Below are positions 9,692 through 18,201 of a stretch of 64,000 nucleotides of DNA, one piece after another (the first letter of the stretch is position 1; every line of letters starts with the position of its first letter). The stretch is from an uncultured Lachnospiraceae bacterium (GTDB lineage Bacteria; Bacillota; Clostridia; Lachnospirales; Lachnospiraceae): contig CAJTPO010000018.1 of the NCBI GenBank assembly GCA_910578115.1, forward strand, positions 29,878 to 93,877, given 5' to 3'. The translations under genes were made by a program, and so were the position numbers. Below the pieces are notes generated by a model. It worked only from the letters and a program-made list of their open reading frames with translations, was not told the origin of the DNA and made no database searches.

Positions 9692-9746
9692 AAAAAAAGA
9701 GAAAACCAACGCTGTCAATCTGAAGATAAATCGCATCGGTTTCTCT
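9692..9746 (-). terminator. Terminator of the LacI gene, possibly bidirectional
   Basis: AGAGAAAACC (9698-9707) pairs with GGTTTCTCT (9738-9746) with one bulged A. The stem is followed by seven T on the minus strand (9698-9692) and by a T run on the plus strand. The loop is long (30 nt), so stability is uncertain. Confidence 0.55.
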
Positions 9747-9766
9747 TTTTTATGCAAAATTAAAGT

Positions 9767-10732
9767 TTATGTTGTTCCACGTTTTTTCCAGATTACAGGG
9801 ACGAGTGTCTGCATCTCTGTGACGGATGTTCCATCCAGGAGTTCCATAAGACGATCAACGCAGGCTTTGGCCAGTGCCGTGCAGTCCTGCTCCACTGCGG
9901 ACAGCGCCGGTTGGCAGAGGCTGGTGAGTTCCGTTCCGTCATAAGCGATGATGCGAAGCTGTTCGGGAACCGGCAGCTCCATTTCCAGGGCAGTGGAAAG
10001 GCAGCTCAGGGCGGCAATGTCATTGGTCATGCAGCCGTCCATTTCCCGGATCACGTTCCAGTAATCATGGATCACGCTTCTGTCATAGGAGTAACCCATA
10101 AAGTTCCATGGTGTATGGACGGAGGTGACCTGACAGCCGTTAGCCCTCAGGATCTGTTCCAGAACAACGTGGCGTGGATTGAAATTCGTAGTAAAATTTC
10201 CACCCATGAACTGGATGACTTTGCGGCAGCCGCTTTCCAGAAAAACTTCGGCGGCTATGCGTCCGCCCTGTCCATGGTCAGAATGAATCAAAGGAACATC
10301 CTCTCCCCAGTTCCTGTCCATGGCAACGATCGGTCTGCCTCTTCGTCCGGAAAAGCCGGGCGGCGGGTCATCCAGAGCGATCAGGCCGCTGATCAGGCCG
10401 TCTTCCAGTAAAGATAAGAGCTCTGTCTGGCAGGATCCCGCGTTGAAATTGTTGAAGAACAGGCATCTGCACCCTTTTTGCCGTAACTCGAGTTCGACAG
10501 CGTCCGCCATTTTTGCAAAGAAAGGATGCTGCAGCAAAGGAAGTGTGACAGCAACTGTAGCAGTCTTTGCAGGGGCCCTGACTGAGGATTCATAATCATA
10601 TCCCATTTCATCAGCGGCGGCAAGTATTTTATCGCGGGTAGCTTTGGCTGTATAGCCGGTGTCACTTAAGGCTCTCGATACAGTACCCACTCCGACACCG
10701 GCTTTTTTGGCAATGTCTCTCATTGTTGCCAT
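9767..10732 (-). CDS. LacI-family transcriptional regulator (fructoside operon)
   Basis: A 321-aa repressor-type protein with an N-terminal LacI helix-turn-helix (MRDIAKKAGVGVGTVSRALS) and hinge, then a periplasmic-binding-like effector domain (from about residue 60). The ATG at 10732 matches the start of the domain and has GAGGG upstream; the frame extends far upstream without homology and overlaps cdd. It is transcribed towards the GH32 transporter operon and is its natural regulator. Half-sites of the type GGAAC/GTTCC are frequent around it, and a palindrome at 10861 is a candidate operator. Confidence 0.93.
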   Translation of the reverse strand: MATMRDIAKKAGVGVGTVSRALSDTGYTAKATRDKILAAADEMGYDYESSVRAPAKTATVAVTLPLLQHPFFAKMADAVELELRQKGCRCLFFNNFNAGSCQTELLSLLEDGLISGLIALDDPPPGFSGRRGRPIVAMDRNWGEDVPLIHSDHGQGGRIAAEVFLESGCRKVIQFMGGNFTTNFNPRHVVLEQILRANGCQVTSVHTPWNFMGYSYDRSVIHDYWNVIREMDGCMTNDIAALSCLSTALEMELPVPEQLRIIAYDGTELTSLCQPALSAVEQDCTALAKACVDRLMELLDGTSVTEMQTLVPVIWKKRGTT

Positions 10733-10860
10733 GTGGTGTATCCCTCTTTTCGTGTTCCATATATTAATGCCCCTAGTATAACATAAAACAGAGAGCAGGA
10801 ACAACTGCAAAAAGGAACAAAGAAATTCTGTTCCATATATACATTTTGCTGTATGTAATC

Positions 10861-10874
10861 CGGAACGGTTTCCG
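10861..10874. promoter_or_regulatory. Candidate LacI-type operator upstream of cdd
   Basis: CGGAACGGTTTCCG is an imperfect 14-bp palindrome with outer arms CGGAA/TTCCG and a central CG, the usual geometry of LacI-family operators. It lies between the divergent LacI gene and cdd. GTTCCATATAT also occurs twice nearby (about 10755 and 10831). Confidence 0.4.
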
Positions 10875-11005
10875 TAAAGGGGAGATGTAAAAAAGAGAAT
10901 GAAGGAGACTGGTGTCCTTGTCAAAAATGCGGAGGGGGTGTAAGATTTTAGATAGACAATATAAAAAGAGAAGAATCGTTTAGTTGCTTCGGCATGGAGG
11001 TAAAA

Positions 11006-11425
11006 ATGACCAACGAAGAATTGATCCTGGAGGCGAAAAAAGCCAGGGAGCATGCATACACGCCGTATTCTCATTTTCAGGTGGGAGCTGCGCTTGTGAC
11101 AAAGAGCGGTAAAATATATCATGGCTGCAATATCGAAAACGCTGCCTATACGCCCACAAACTGTGCGGAGCGGACGGCCTTTTTCCGGGCGGTTTACGAA
11201 GGGGAGCGGGAATTTACGAAGATTGCGGTGGTGGGAGGTCCGGAGGGCAGCGATGCCGACGAACTGTGCGCTCCCTGCGGGGTTTGCCGGCAGGTCATGA
11301 TGGAATTCTGCGATCCGGAAACCTTTCAGATCATTCTGGCGGACGGCAGGGGCCGGTGCCTGCAGCGTACCTTGAAGGAAATGCTGCCGTTCGGGTTTGG
11401 GCCGGAGAATTTGGGGAGTCATTGA
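11006..11425 (+). CDS. cdd: Cytidine deaminase
   Basis: Deaminates cytidine and deoxycytidine to (deoxy)uridine, feeding the uridine phosphorylase encoded 9 kb away. The protein is 139 aa, the normal tetrameric type. Zinc-site motifs are clear: CAERTAFF (Cys and catalytic Glu) and PCGVCRQ (two Cys); CNIENAAY contacts ribose. ATG 11006 is preferred because GGAGG sits 5 bases before it; an upstream in-frame ATG at 10994 overlaps that ribosome site. Its stop abuts the stop of the convergent AraC gene with no spacer. Confidence 0.96.
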   Translation: MTNEELILEAKKAREHAYTPYSHFQVGAALVTKSGKIYHGCNIENAAYTPTNCAERTAFFRAVYEGEREFTKIAVVGGPEGSDADELCAPCGVCRQVMMEFCDPETFQIILADGRGRCLQRTLKEMLPFGFGPENLGSH

Positions 11426-12190
11426 TCATTTCCGCTGTTCTTTCCGTATCTGCTTCCGGTATTCGTTCGGGGTGAGGCCGTATTGTTCCTTGAAGATACG
11501 GTAGAAAAAACTGCGGTTGGACACGCCAAGCTGATCCATGACGGATGAGATATTATCGTCTGTCTGGATCAGCAGGCGGGCGGCTTCCCGCAGCAGGAAG
11601 AACCTGCCGTATTCGAGCAGGCTCATACCGATTGACTGGTTTACGATCCGGTTTAAATAATGGGCGTCGTAATTTAAGACAGTTGCCAGTTCTTCGCGGC
11701 TGATGCGGCCGTTTCTCTCTTCCAGGATCATCTGGATCTGTGAAAACAGATATTCATTCTTATTTCCCTCTAAAGTAATTTTGCGGTTATGATATAACGC
11801 CGGATCGAGCATGGTCTGAAATAACCGGGCGATCATGGACTGGACGGCCAGATAAGAACCGGCTGACATTTCTTTGCTTTCCAGGATCATTCCGGCAAAT
11901 AGATGCTCCAACTGCGGCACGATCAGACCGGCCGGAATGACCGGATAGAAATCCCAGTAGTATTTTTTACGGCTGTCAGTATTTTTCCGGCAATCCAGAA
12001 AGAACCGGTAGAGAGGATTCTGCGTCTGGCAGGGATGCCCCTCTTTGTCAAAAATAATATCGTTTTGTATGAGCGTTAAGAGAAAAGGGTCGGAGAGCAT
12101 GAGGAAACAGAGTTCCGTATCTTCTGTCGGGACTTCCACATGCCGGACGTTATGGTTGAGCAGACAGCACTGGCCGGCGTGAAGCTGTGC
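11426..12190 (-). pseudogene. AraC-family regulator with lost 5' end
   Basis: The C-terminal two thirds are normal: the end of a cupin-type sensor domain (AGQCCLLNHNVRH, then a conserved linker) and a full AraC DNA-binding domain with two helix-turn-helix units ending VSNRSFFYRIFKEQYGLTPNEYRK. Family members usually have about 50 or more additional N-terminal residues. Here recognisable AraC sequence ends near 12180-12190, where recognisable GH2 sequence on the other strand begins. The frame stays open to 12238 but that part is GH2 coding DNA read backwards. Likely inactive; it was probably the regulator of the divergent GH2 gene. Confidence 0.75.
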
Positions 12191-14122
12191 ACAAAAGAGG
12201 CGGATGCTTCCATGGCGGTCATGGAGGCCAGGCTGCATCTGGTCAATGGCGGATTCCTGCCGGAAACGGTGGAGACGGTGATCGAACTTCTGGATGCGGA
12301 CGGCAAGGCTGCGGCTGTGGACAGAAGAAGGGTGAGCGTGTACGGCAATGACGAGGCGGAGCTGACAGCAAGGATCTATATCAGCAATCCGAAACTCTGG
12401 GATACGGACAGTCCGAATCTGTATACCTGTAAGGCGTCTGTTGTAAAAGACGGGAAGGTGTTGGACGAAATGGAATTTCTCACCGGTGTCCGTACACTCA
12501 CGCTGGACCCGGTGCGGGGACTGTGCCTCAATGGAAAACAGTTAAAAATGTATGGCGGCTGCGTGCATCATGACCATGGAATGGTGGGGAGTGCGGTATT
12601 TGCGGCCGCGGAGGACAGGAAAGTCCGTCTGCTGAAAGAAGCCGGCTATAATGCGCTGCGGTTTTCGCACAATCCCATGAGTGACGAGCTGATGACGGCC
12701 TGTGACCGGTACGGCATGGTTGTGATGGATGAACTGTCGGATATGTGGAATCGTTCCAAGACTTTTGAGGACCACGGCATAACTTTTGCCGGAGACTGGA
12801 AACAAAGCGTGGCTTCCATGGTGGACTGCTCTTACAATCATCCGTGTGTGATCATGCATTCCGTGGGCAATGAGATCAAGGAGCTGAGCGATCTGTCCGG
12901 AAAAAAGCTGGGCCGTGAACTGGCGGCGGAGTTTCGACGGCTGGATGCCTCCCGTTACGTGACCTGCGGCATTAACAGTGTGGTGTGCATGATGCCGGCA
13001 CCGACAGTCTCAGACCCGACCAAGGCGGATGTGGAGGAGATCAATACGGTAATGACTCAGAGAGTCAACCAAATGGGAGAGATACAGTGTCAGGAGCCGG
13101 TGATAGAAAGGATCCGCGAATTTTCGGAAGTACTGGATATTGTGGGGTATAACTATGCGGAGGATAAGCAGCTGATCGATCTTGCGCGGTTTACCAACCG
13201 CATCTGTGTGGGGAGCGAGACTTTCCCGAAGGCGATCGCCAAAAACTGGAAAATAATGCAGGAGCACCCGGCGATCATTGGTGATTTTTCGTGGACTGCA
13301 TGGGATTATCTGGGAGAAGCCGGAATCGGCAAGAACGGACTGCAGGGGCAGCAGAGTATGGGAATCTATGAGGGATATCCGTATAAACTGGCAAACTGTG
13401 GAGACATTGACATAACCGGAAGCCGCCGGACGCAGAGCTATTACAGGGAATGTGTGGTTGGCAGGCGGCAGGGGCCTTATATTGCGGTGATCAATCCGAA
13501 ATGGTACGGGCGGCAGGTTGCCGTGACGCCGTGGAGCTGGTCGGATTCTGTCTCCAGCTGGAGCTGGGACGGGTCTGAGGGAAAGCCGGTGCAGGTAGAA
13601 GTGTACGGCGTGGGCGACGAGGCGGAACTGATCGTGAACGGCATTTCGCTGGGAAGAAAGCGTGTACCGCAGGTCAGCGAAGGCGACAGCAACGCCTACA
13701 GCACCGTGTTTGACACCGTTTACCGGCCGGGCCGGATCGAGGCGGTCCTGTACCAGGACGGACAGGAGACCGGACGGTATGCACTGGAAACGGCATCCGA
13801 CAGGCTGCAGCTGCTTGTGGAGGACCAGAACGGAGAAGACGCAACAGGCAGAAAAGACCTGCTCTATTTTATGGTCAGCCTGACAGACGAGCAGGGTATT
13901 CTCAAACCGACCTGTGACCGGGAAGTAAGGGTCTCCGTGAGAGGTGCAGGTATGCTGCAGGGATTTGGCAGCGCGGCTCCTCTCAGTACGGAGTGCTTCA
14001 CGACTGGTGTATTTACGACTTATTATGGAAAAGCGGCGCTGGCTGTCCGCCCAGTCGGGGAAGGTGAGATTCATATTCAGGTGCAGGCGGAAGGCTGTGA
14101 TGCGGTGGAGATCAGTCTGTAG
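12140..14122 (+). pseudogene. GH2 glycoside hydrolase lacking its N-terminal domain
   Basis: A beta-galactosidase-like GH2 protein, 660 codons. Visible parts are an immunoglobulin-like domain (about residues 10-105), the catalytic TIM barrel (LNGKQLKMYGGCVHHD, LRFSHNPMSDE, acid/base Glu in HSVGNEI, probable nucleophile in VGSETF) and C-terminal beta domains. The N-terminal sugar-binding jelly roll (about 180 residues in relatives) is absent. The first ATG has no ribosome site and lies inside the truncated, opposite AraC gene. So the 5' part and promoter are gone, although the remaining frame is intact. Confidence 0.8.
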
Positions 14123-14141
14123 CGGGAAGAGGTGTTGGTGG

Positions 14142-14177
14142 TTGCAGGGGGCAGATTTAACCGGCTGCCCCCTGCAA
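14142..14177. terminator. Strong hairpin between the GH2 and HEPN genes
   Basis: A perfect 13-bp stem (14142-14154 with 14165-14177) and a 10-nt loop, followed by TCAATTTT. It lies between convergent genes and directly abuts the HEPN stop codon, so it probably terminates both transcripts. Confidence 0.75.
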
Positions 14178-14699
14178 TCAATTTTGTGCAATCTTCTTTT
14201 TGAACAGGATATAATAACAGTTTAATTCAAAATCACTGCAGGGCTTCTTAGACACTGGCAGACATGCCAACAGCTTTTCTTTCGCGGCAGGATTCTGTAA
14301 TTCCGCGCGGAGAGCATCCTGTATTCCATTGACGGTGAGGAAATGATGGACTTGTGTCATGGCTGCATCCAGTTTTCTTTTTTCTACAAGAAAATCCATG
14401 TCATACCGGGCTTCTGTCTCCCATGCACTGAGCATCTCCGCATGATCGTCGATCCAGTCTGTCAGGATGAGGTTTGCGCCGTGATCGGTGATCATTTTTA
14501 TAAGTTTTGAGATTTTATGGGTATTGGGAACTGTGATGCCGACACATTCTAATGCACCCTTCAGGACTTTTTCAACAGCCTGCTGCAGATGATAAGCGGC
14601 GTTGTTGAGGATCAGCTCGTCGTGACAGGCGCTGTTCCAGATCATTTCTGCTGTTTTATAGTCCATCCGCGCACTGCGGAATAATCTGATATCACACAT
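14178..14699 (-). CDS. HEPN-domain protein (probable toxin of a HEPN/MNT pair)
   Basis: A 173-aa helical HEPN protein of the general family-05168 type: the segment YHLQQAVEKVLKGALECVGI followed by PNTHKISKLI is the typical core (residues about 35-75). ATG 14699 is chosen because TTGGAG lies 6 bases before it; the longer frame would start with TTG. It follows a small nucleotidyltransferase gene by 62 bp, the usual order of MNT-HEPN modules, some of which act as toxin-antitoxin systems where the MNT protein modifies the HEPN RNase. I do not see a clear Rx4-6H RNase motif, so toxicity is uncertain. Confidence 0.8.
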   Translation of the reverse strand: MCDIRLFRSARMDYKTAEMIWNSACHDELILNNAAYHLQQAVEKVLKGALECVGITVPNTHKISKLIKMITDHGANLILTDWIDDHAEMLSAWETEARYDMDFLVEKRKLDAAMTQVHHFLTVNGIQDALRAELQNPAAKEKLLACLPVSKKPCSDFELNCYYILFKKKIAQN

Positions 14700-14761
14700 T
14701 TTAATCTCCAATACGAAATTTTCATTTCAGGGCTGCCTGAATAGTTTATATGTTGGTAGAG

Positions 14762-15109
14762 CTATTTTCGCTCAAACAGGAGAAGGCCGGTTTTCATTAT
14801 TTCCTGATATAGTCGATTGTCCGGCGGCAGGTTTGTAATAATGTCTGCCTCGCAGTCAAGATCGGGGAAGAAAGCCAGCTTCTGATCGGGGTCGTATTTC
14901 TCAATGTAAAGATCGATGTCGCTTGCGCTGTTGCAGTGAAATTCCAGAGAACTGCCGTAGAGGATCAATCTGTGCACATTTTGATCCCTGCGGATCCCGA
15001 GAAGTATTTTTTCGACTCTGTGCTGCATCAGAGGGTGAATGCGGTTTGCATTTGGAAAAGTAACTCCGTCCATAACAGGAAAATCCCACATCATATCAGT
15101 GCTTCGCAT
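14762..15109 (-). CDS. MNT-type nucleotidyltransferase (probable antitoxin)
   Basis: A 115-aa minimal nucleotidyltransferase. The catalytic signature GSS (x9) SDIDLYI sits at about residues 51-70, with a third acidic position in CEADIIT. AAAGGAGG stands 11 bases before the ATG. It is upstream of and co-directional with the HEPN gene, so the two probably form one module. Such proteins transfer AMP or another nucleotide to their HEPN partner. Confidence 0.85.
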   Translation of the reverse strand: MRSTDMMWDFPVMDGVTFPNANRIHPLMQHRVEKILLGIRRDQNVHRLILYGSSLEFHCNSASDIDLYIEKYDPDQKLAFFPDLDCEADIITNLPPDNRLYQEIMKTGLLLFERK

Positions 15110-15348
15110 AGAAACTGCAACCTCCTTTGGTCTCTTATTCTATCATGAGAGCAGTAAAAAAACCAGCTTATTTTTGTCTTCACGTCCCATCATGGAAATA
15201 CTGAAAAACTAATTGATTTTCCGTACAATTCTTACTATAATATATGTTCAAACAGGGTGATATTGCGATCTGAGATTATAAAAAATCCAGGAAGAAATCA
15301 GCAAACTGTGAAAAAAATCAGAAATAAGGGTAAGGAGCCGGCATTTAT

Positions 15349-16851
15349 ATGGAAATATTCGATATCCACAAATTTGATAAATATCGGGAAGATAACCGGC
15401 GGGAGGTAAAGAAGGCTAAGGGCGGTCTGCCAAACAGTATCTGGGAGACGTATTCCTCTATGGCAAACTGCTATGGCGGTGTTATTATTCTTGGTGCAGC
15501 TGAGAATTCAACGGGCGGATTTTATACAACGGGTCTTCAGGATGCAGCTAAAATAAAGAAGATATTCTGGGATACGATCAATAATCGCACAAAGGTCAGC
15601 GTAAATTTGTTAATGGACGATGACGTCAAAACTTATGACATGGACGGCGATTTGATCATGGTGATCCATGTGCCGCGTGCCAAGCGGGAACAGCGGCCTG
15701 TCTATATCAACAATGATATATGGAATGGCACTTTTCGGCGGAATTGGGAAGGGGATTACCATTGTACAAGATCCGAGATCAGAGCAATGCTGCGGGACGA
15801 ACCTGAGGAAACCATGGATATGATAGTATTAGAGGACTTTTCTCTGGCTGACCTGAATGATGAAACTGTACAGGGATACCGTAATTATCATGCTGCAGTC
15901 AGACCGGGCCATGTATGGGAAAAACTGCAAAAAGAAGAATATCTGGAAAAGATTGGCGCTGTTGGTCGTTTGAGAGAAAGTGACATACTGCGCCCTACTG
16001 CGGCAGGCCTTCTTATGTTCGGAGAAGAATATCGTATTGTTCGTTATTTCCCGGAATATTTTTTGGATTATCGGGAAGTGCTTGATCCTTCAATTCGTTG
16101 GACAGACCGTATTCAATCCAGCTCCGGGGATTGGACGGGAAATCTGTTTGATTTCTTTTTTCGAGTATACAATAAACTTACAAGGGATTTTGAGAAACCC
16201 TTCGCGCTGGACGGTGTGGCCCGCATCGAAGATACGTCTGTTCATAAAGCGGTTCGTGAGGCGCTTGCCAACTGTATCGTTAATACGGATTTTTATCTTC
16301 CGAGAGGTATCGTTATTTTAAAGGAACAGGACCAGATTGTGATGCAGAATCCGGGCAGCATTCGTGCCGGAAAGGCGCAGATGCTTCGGGGTGGAATCTC
16401 TGACCCGCGGAACAAAGCCATTATGAAGATGCTGAATCTGATTTCTATTGGGGAACGTGCAGGAAGCGGAGTTCCGGATATCTACTCGGTTTGGGCGGAC
16501 AAGGGATGGACAACACCTGTAGTCGAAGAGCAGTATGGCCCTGACCGTTCAATTTTAACGCTTGCTTTCAGGAAAAAACAAGCGGAAAAAACAAGCGGAA
16601 AAAACAAGCGGAAAAAACAAGCGGAAAAAACAAACCAGATCACCCGGACCGCCAAGACGGTTGAAAACATGAATCGGATTTTTGCTTATATTCTGCAAAA
16701 CGGCAGTGCGGGTTCTTCTGAGATCGCAGCATATCTTGAGCTCAGTGCTGCCAGAGTCAGGGTGCTTTTGGCGGAACTTACGGCAGAAGGAAGAATCATC
16801 CCGCAGGGGAATGGACGTTCCCGGCGTTATTGCGTGACACGCAAAGAGTAA
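15349..16851 (+). CDS. AlbA_2 / Schlafen-type ATP-binding transcriptional regulator
   Basis: A 500-aa protein of the group often called ATP-dependent DNA helicase-like or putative transcriptional regulator. Residues 10-120 form the AlbA_2 (Schlafen core) domain, with ANCYGGVIILGAAE typical. Residues about 290-375 contain the GHKL-like segment (VREALANCIVNTDFY, GERAGSGVPDI). A lysine-rich linker (about 405-430) is encoded by a 13-bp tandem repeat, and residues 440-500 form a winged helix. Family members have been linked to stress regulation and phage defence; no specific target is evident. It sits among toxin-antitoxin genes. Confidence 0.85.
   Translation: MEIFDIHKFDKYREDNRREVKKAKGGLPNSIWETYSSMANCYGGVIILGAAENSTGGFYTTGLQDAAKIKKIFWDTINNRTKVSVNLLMDDDVKTYDMDGDLIMVIHVPRAKREQRPVYINNDIWNGTFRRNWEGDYHCTRSEIRAMLRDEPEETMDMIVLEDFSLADLNDETVQGYRNYHAAVRPGHVWEKLQKEEYLEKIGAVGRLRESDILRPTAAGLLMFGEEYRIVRYFPEYFLDYREVLDPSIRWTDRIQSSSGDWTGNLFDFFFRVYNKLTRDFEKPFALDGVARIEDTSVHKAVREALANCIVNTDFYLPRGIVILKEQDQIVMQNPGSIRAGKAQMLRGGISDPRNKAIMKMLNLISIGERAGSGVPDIYSVWADKGWTTPVVEEQYGPDRSILTLAFRKKQAEKTSGKNKRKKQAEKTNQITRTAKTVENMNRIFAYILQNGSAGSSEIAAYLELSAARVRVLLAELTAEGRIIPQGNGRSRRYCVTRKE
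16571..16635 (+). repeat. Five tandem copies of a 13-bp unit inside the AlbA_2 gene
   Basis: The unit GGAAAAAACAAGC occurs four times perfectly (16571-16622), followed by a variant copy ending in AAC. Because 13 is not a multiple of 3, three units encode 13 residues, and adding or losing one unit shifts the frame before the C-terminal winged helix. Confidence 0.95.
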
Positions 16852-17365
16852 AGTTTCTTCATGCACACCCAGTAATTCTTCTCGCTGGTATAGAGTGCGG
16901 CCTGGATATACCTGTCAAGGATTTCCGGCAGCAGCTTCCAGTCTGAACGGACGCAGCCGGGCAGCAGACAGCGCTTTGTCTCCTGCAGCGTGGCTGCGTC
17001 TGCAAGACCCGCGCGGATGCCAGACAGATGAGACGCCTGCGCTTACAGGTGAGATTCATATAAGTGGCGGCGGTTTTGCTAAAGGCATCCTTTTTGTTGC
17101 CGGCAATACTTTGCAGCTCTTCGAAACGTTCCTTCTGGGTGAGCGTGTGCAGGGCGGGGTATGCTTTGAGCAGTTTGCCGTACAGGAGAGCCATCTGGTC
17201 AGTGAATTCTTCGTACTCGTCCCGCTCGTCCGCCCGGAAGGACAGGCTGATGTGATAAACGTCGTAGGGGGAGATGGTATTTCCCGCAGTGCCTGCATGA
17301 GAATTTGGCGTTATAGTTTGCGACCGGCTTGGCCGTGAACTGTAATCATTTGGTGAAGGAGGCAT
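16827..17365 (-). pseudogene. Frameshifted gene of unknown function
   Basis: Two reading frames on the minus strand appear to belong to one protein. The first (from about 17365) includes SPYDVYHISLSFRADERDEY and runs to about 17000. The second continues as RAGLADAATLQETKRCLLPG and ends VCMKKLYSLRVTQ at 16827. The switch lies near 16990-17010, where the first frame turns into a Cys/Arg-rich tail. I do not recognise the family. The start is weak (no ribosome site), and the 3' end overlaps the end of the AlbA_2 gene by 25 bp. Confidence 0.45.
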
Positions 17366-17384
17366 AAATCTATCTTGATATTGG

Positions 17385-17413
17385 TTTACTACATATAAAT
17401 ATAATGCTATAAT
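17385..17413 (+). promoter_or_regulatory. Probable promoter of the Phd/RelE module
   Basis: TTTACT (17385-17390) and a perfect TATAAT (17408-17413) are 17 bp apart, about 100 bp before the antitoxin start in very AT-rich DNA. The AT-rich dyads that follow could bind the antitoxin. Confidence 0.5.
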
Positions 17414-17516
17414 TATACTATAATATTGATATATTAATATAAAGAAAAATGCAAAATCACACAAATGCACTTGTTTTTCAACCGGGAGTTTGTGATGTAT
17501 CGGAATGGAGGGAAAC

Positions 17517-17783
17517 ATGATAATCAAGGCTTCGGCATCTTTAAGGAATGATTATACGTCTATTTCAAATCTGGCAAAAGAAACAAAAGAACCTATCTAT
17601 ATCACGAAAAACGGAGAAGGTGATCTGGTGCTCATGAGTATTGAGGCTTATGAGCAAAGAGAACAGATGCTGAAAATGCGGGAGAGAGTACTGCAGGCGG
17701 AACAGGAGCGGCTGGACGGGATGCCAACATTCAGCATAGCGCAGGCAAAGGAGAAGTTAAGGGAGCGGATAAATGAAATGTAA
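17517..17783 (+). CDS. Phd/YefM-family antitoxin
   Basis: An 88-aa prevent-host-death type antitoxin: N-terminal DNA-binding fold (MIIKASASLRNDYTSISNLA, then PIYITKNGEGDLVLMSIEAY) and a charged helical C-terminus that would wrap the toxin. ATG 17517 is chosen because GGAGG sits 6 bases before it; an earlier in-frame ATG at 17505 overlaps that site. It overlaps the toxin gene by 11 bp, indicating translational coupling. Such antitoxins usually repress their own promoter together with the toxin. Confidence 0.92.
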   Translation: MIIKASASLRNDYTSISNLAKETKEPIYITKNGEGDLVLMSIEAYEQREQMLKMRERVLQAEQERLDGMPTFSIAQAKEKLRERINEM

Positions 17784-18081
17784 GATTGAAATTCTGCCTG
17801 CTGCGTGGGAGGACCTGAAACAGATAGAGGATTGGTATCTGGTACAGTTTGGAGTGGAGACGGCTTTAAAGGTAACAGACAGTATACTTGCCGCGGTAGA
17901 GCGTCTGGCGGAATTTCCTGATTCCGGATCCCTGACGCCGGATGCGTGGCTGAATCAAAGAGGATATCGAATGATTATTTGTAAAAAGCACGTGGCTGTT
18001 TATCGAAGAATAGAGAATGTAGTATATCTGTATCATATCGCGGACACACAGACGGAGTATACGAAATTGTTTTATTCTTGA
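17773..18081 (+). CDS. RelE/ParE-family toxin
   Basis: A 102-aa toxin of the RelE/ParE superfamily, with the N-terminal PAAWEDLKQIEDWY helix pattern, a central helix (ALKVTDSILAAVERLAEFP) and the C-terminal strand segment YRMIICKKHVAVYRRIENVVYLYHI. It partners the Phd-like antitoxin directly upstream. Whether it cleaves mRNA at ribosomes (RelE) or poisons gyrase (ParE) cannot be settled here. A hairpin with a short T run follows at 18180. Confidence 0.9.
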   Translation: MKCKIEILPAAWEDLKQIEDWYLVQFGVETALKVTDSILAAVERLAEFPDSGSLTPDAWLNQRGYRMIICKKHVAVYRRIENVVYLYHIADTQTEYTKLFYS

Positions 18082-18179
18082 ACAATAATCGGGCAAAGGA
18101 AGACGTTTCATGGTGTGGATCTGTCGATTTATGCAGAAAATGGCAATGAGTGAACGCCTGCACAAAGCGTTCTGCCTGC

Positions 18180-18199
18180 AAACGGGAGCCGCCCGTTTT
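18180..18199 (+). terminator. Probable terminator of the Phd/RelE module
   Basis: AAACGGG (18180-18186) pairs with CCCGTTT (18192-18198) and is followed by TG and a weak T-rich stretch. It lies between convergent genes (RelE and DUF4956). Confidence 0.45.
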
Positions 18200-18201
18200 G
18201 C

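Noticed and set aside
13010..14191. 393-codon minus-strand frame opposite GH2
   Set aside because: Shadow of the GH2 coding strand; no motif and no ribosome site.
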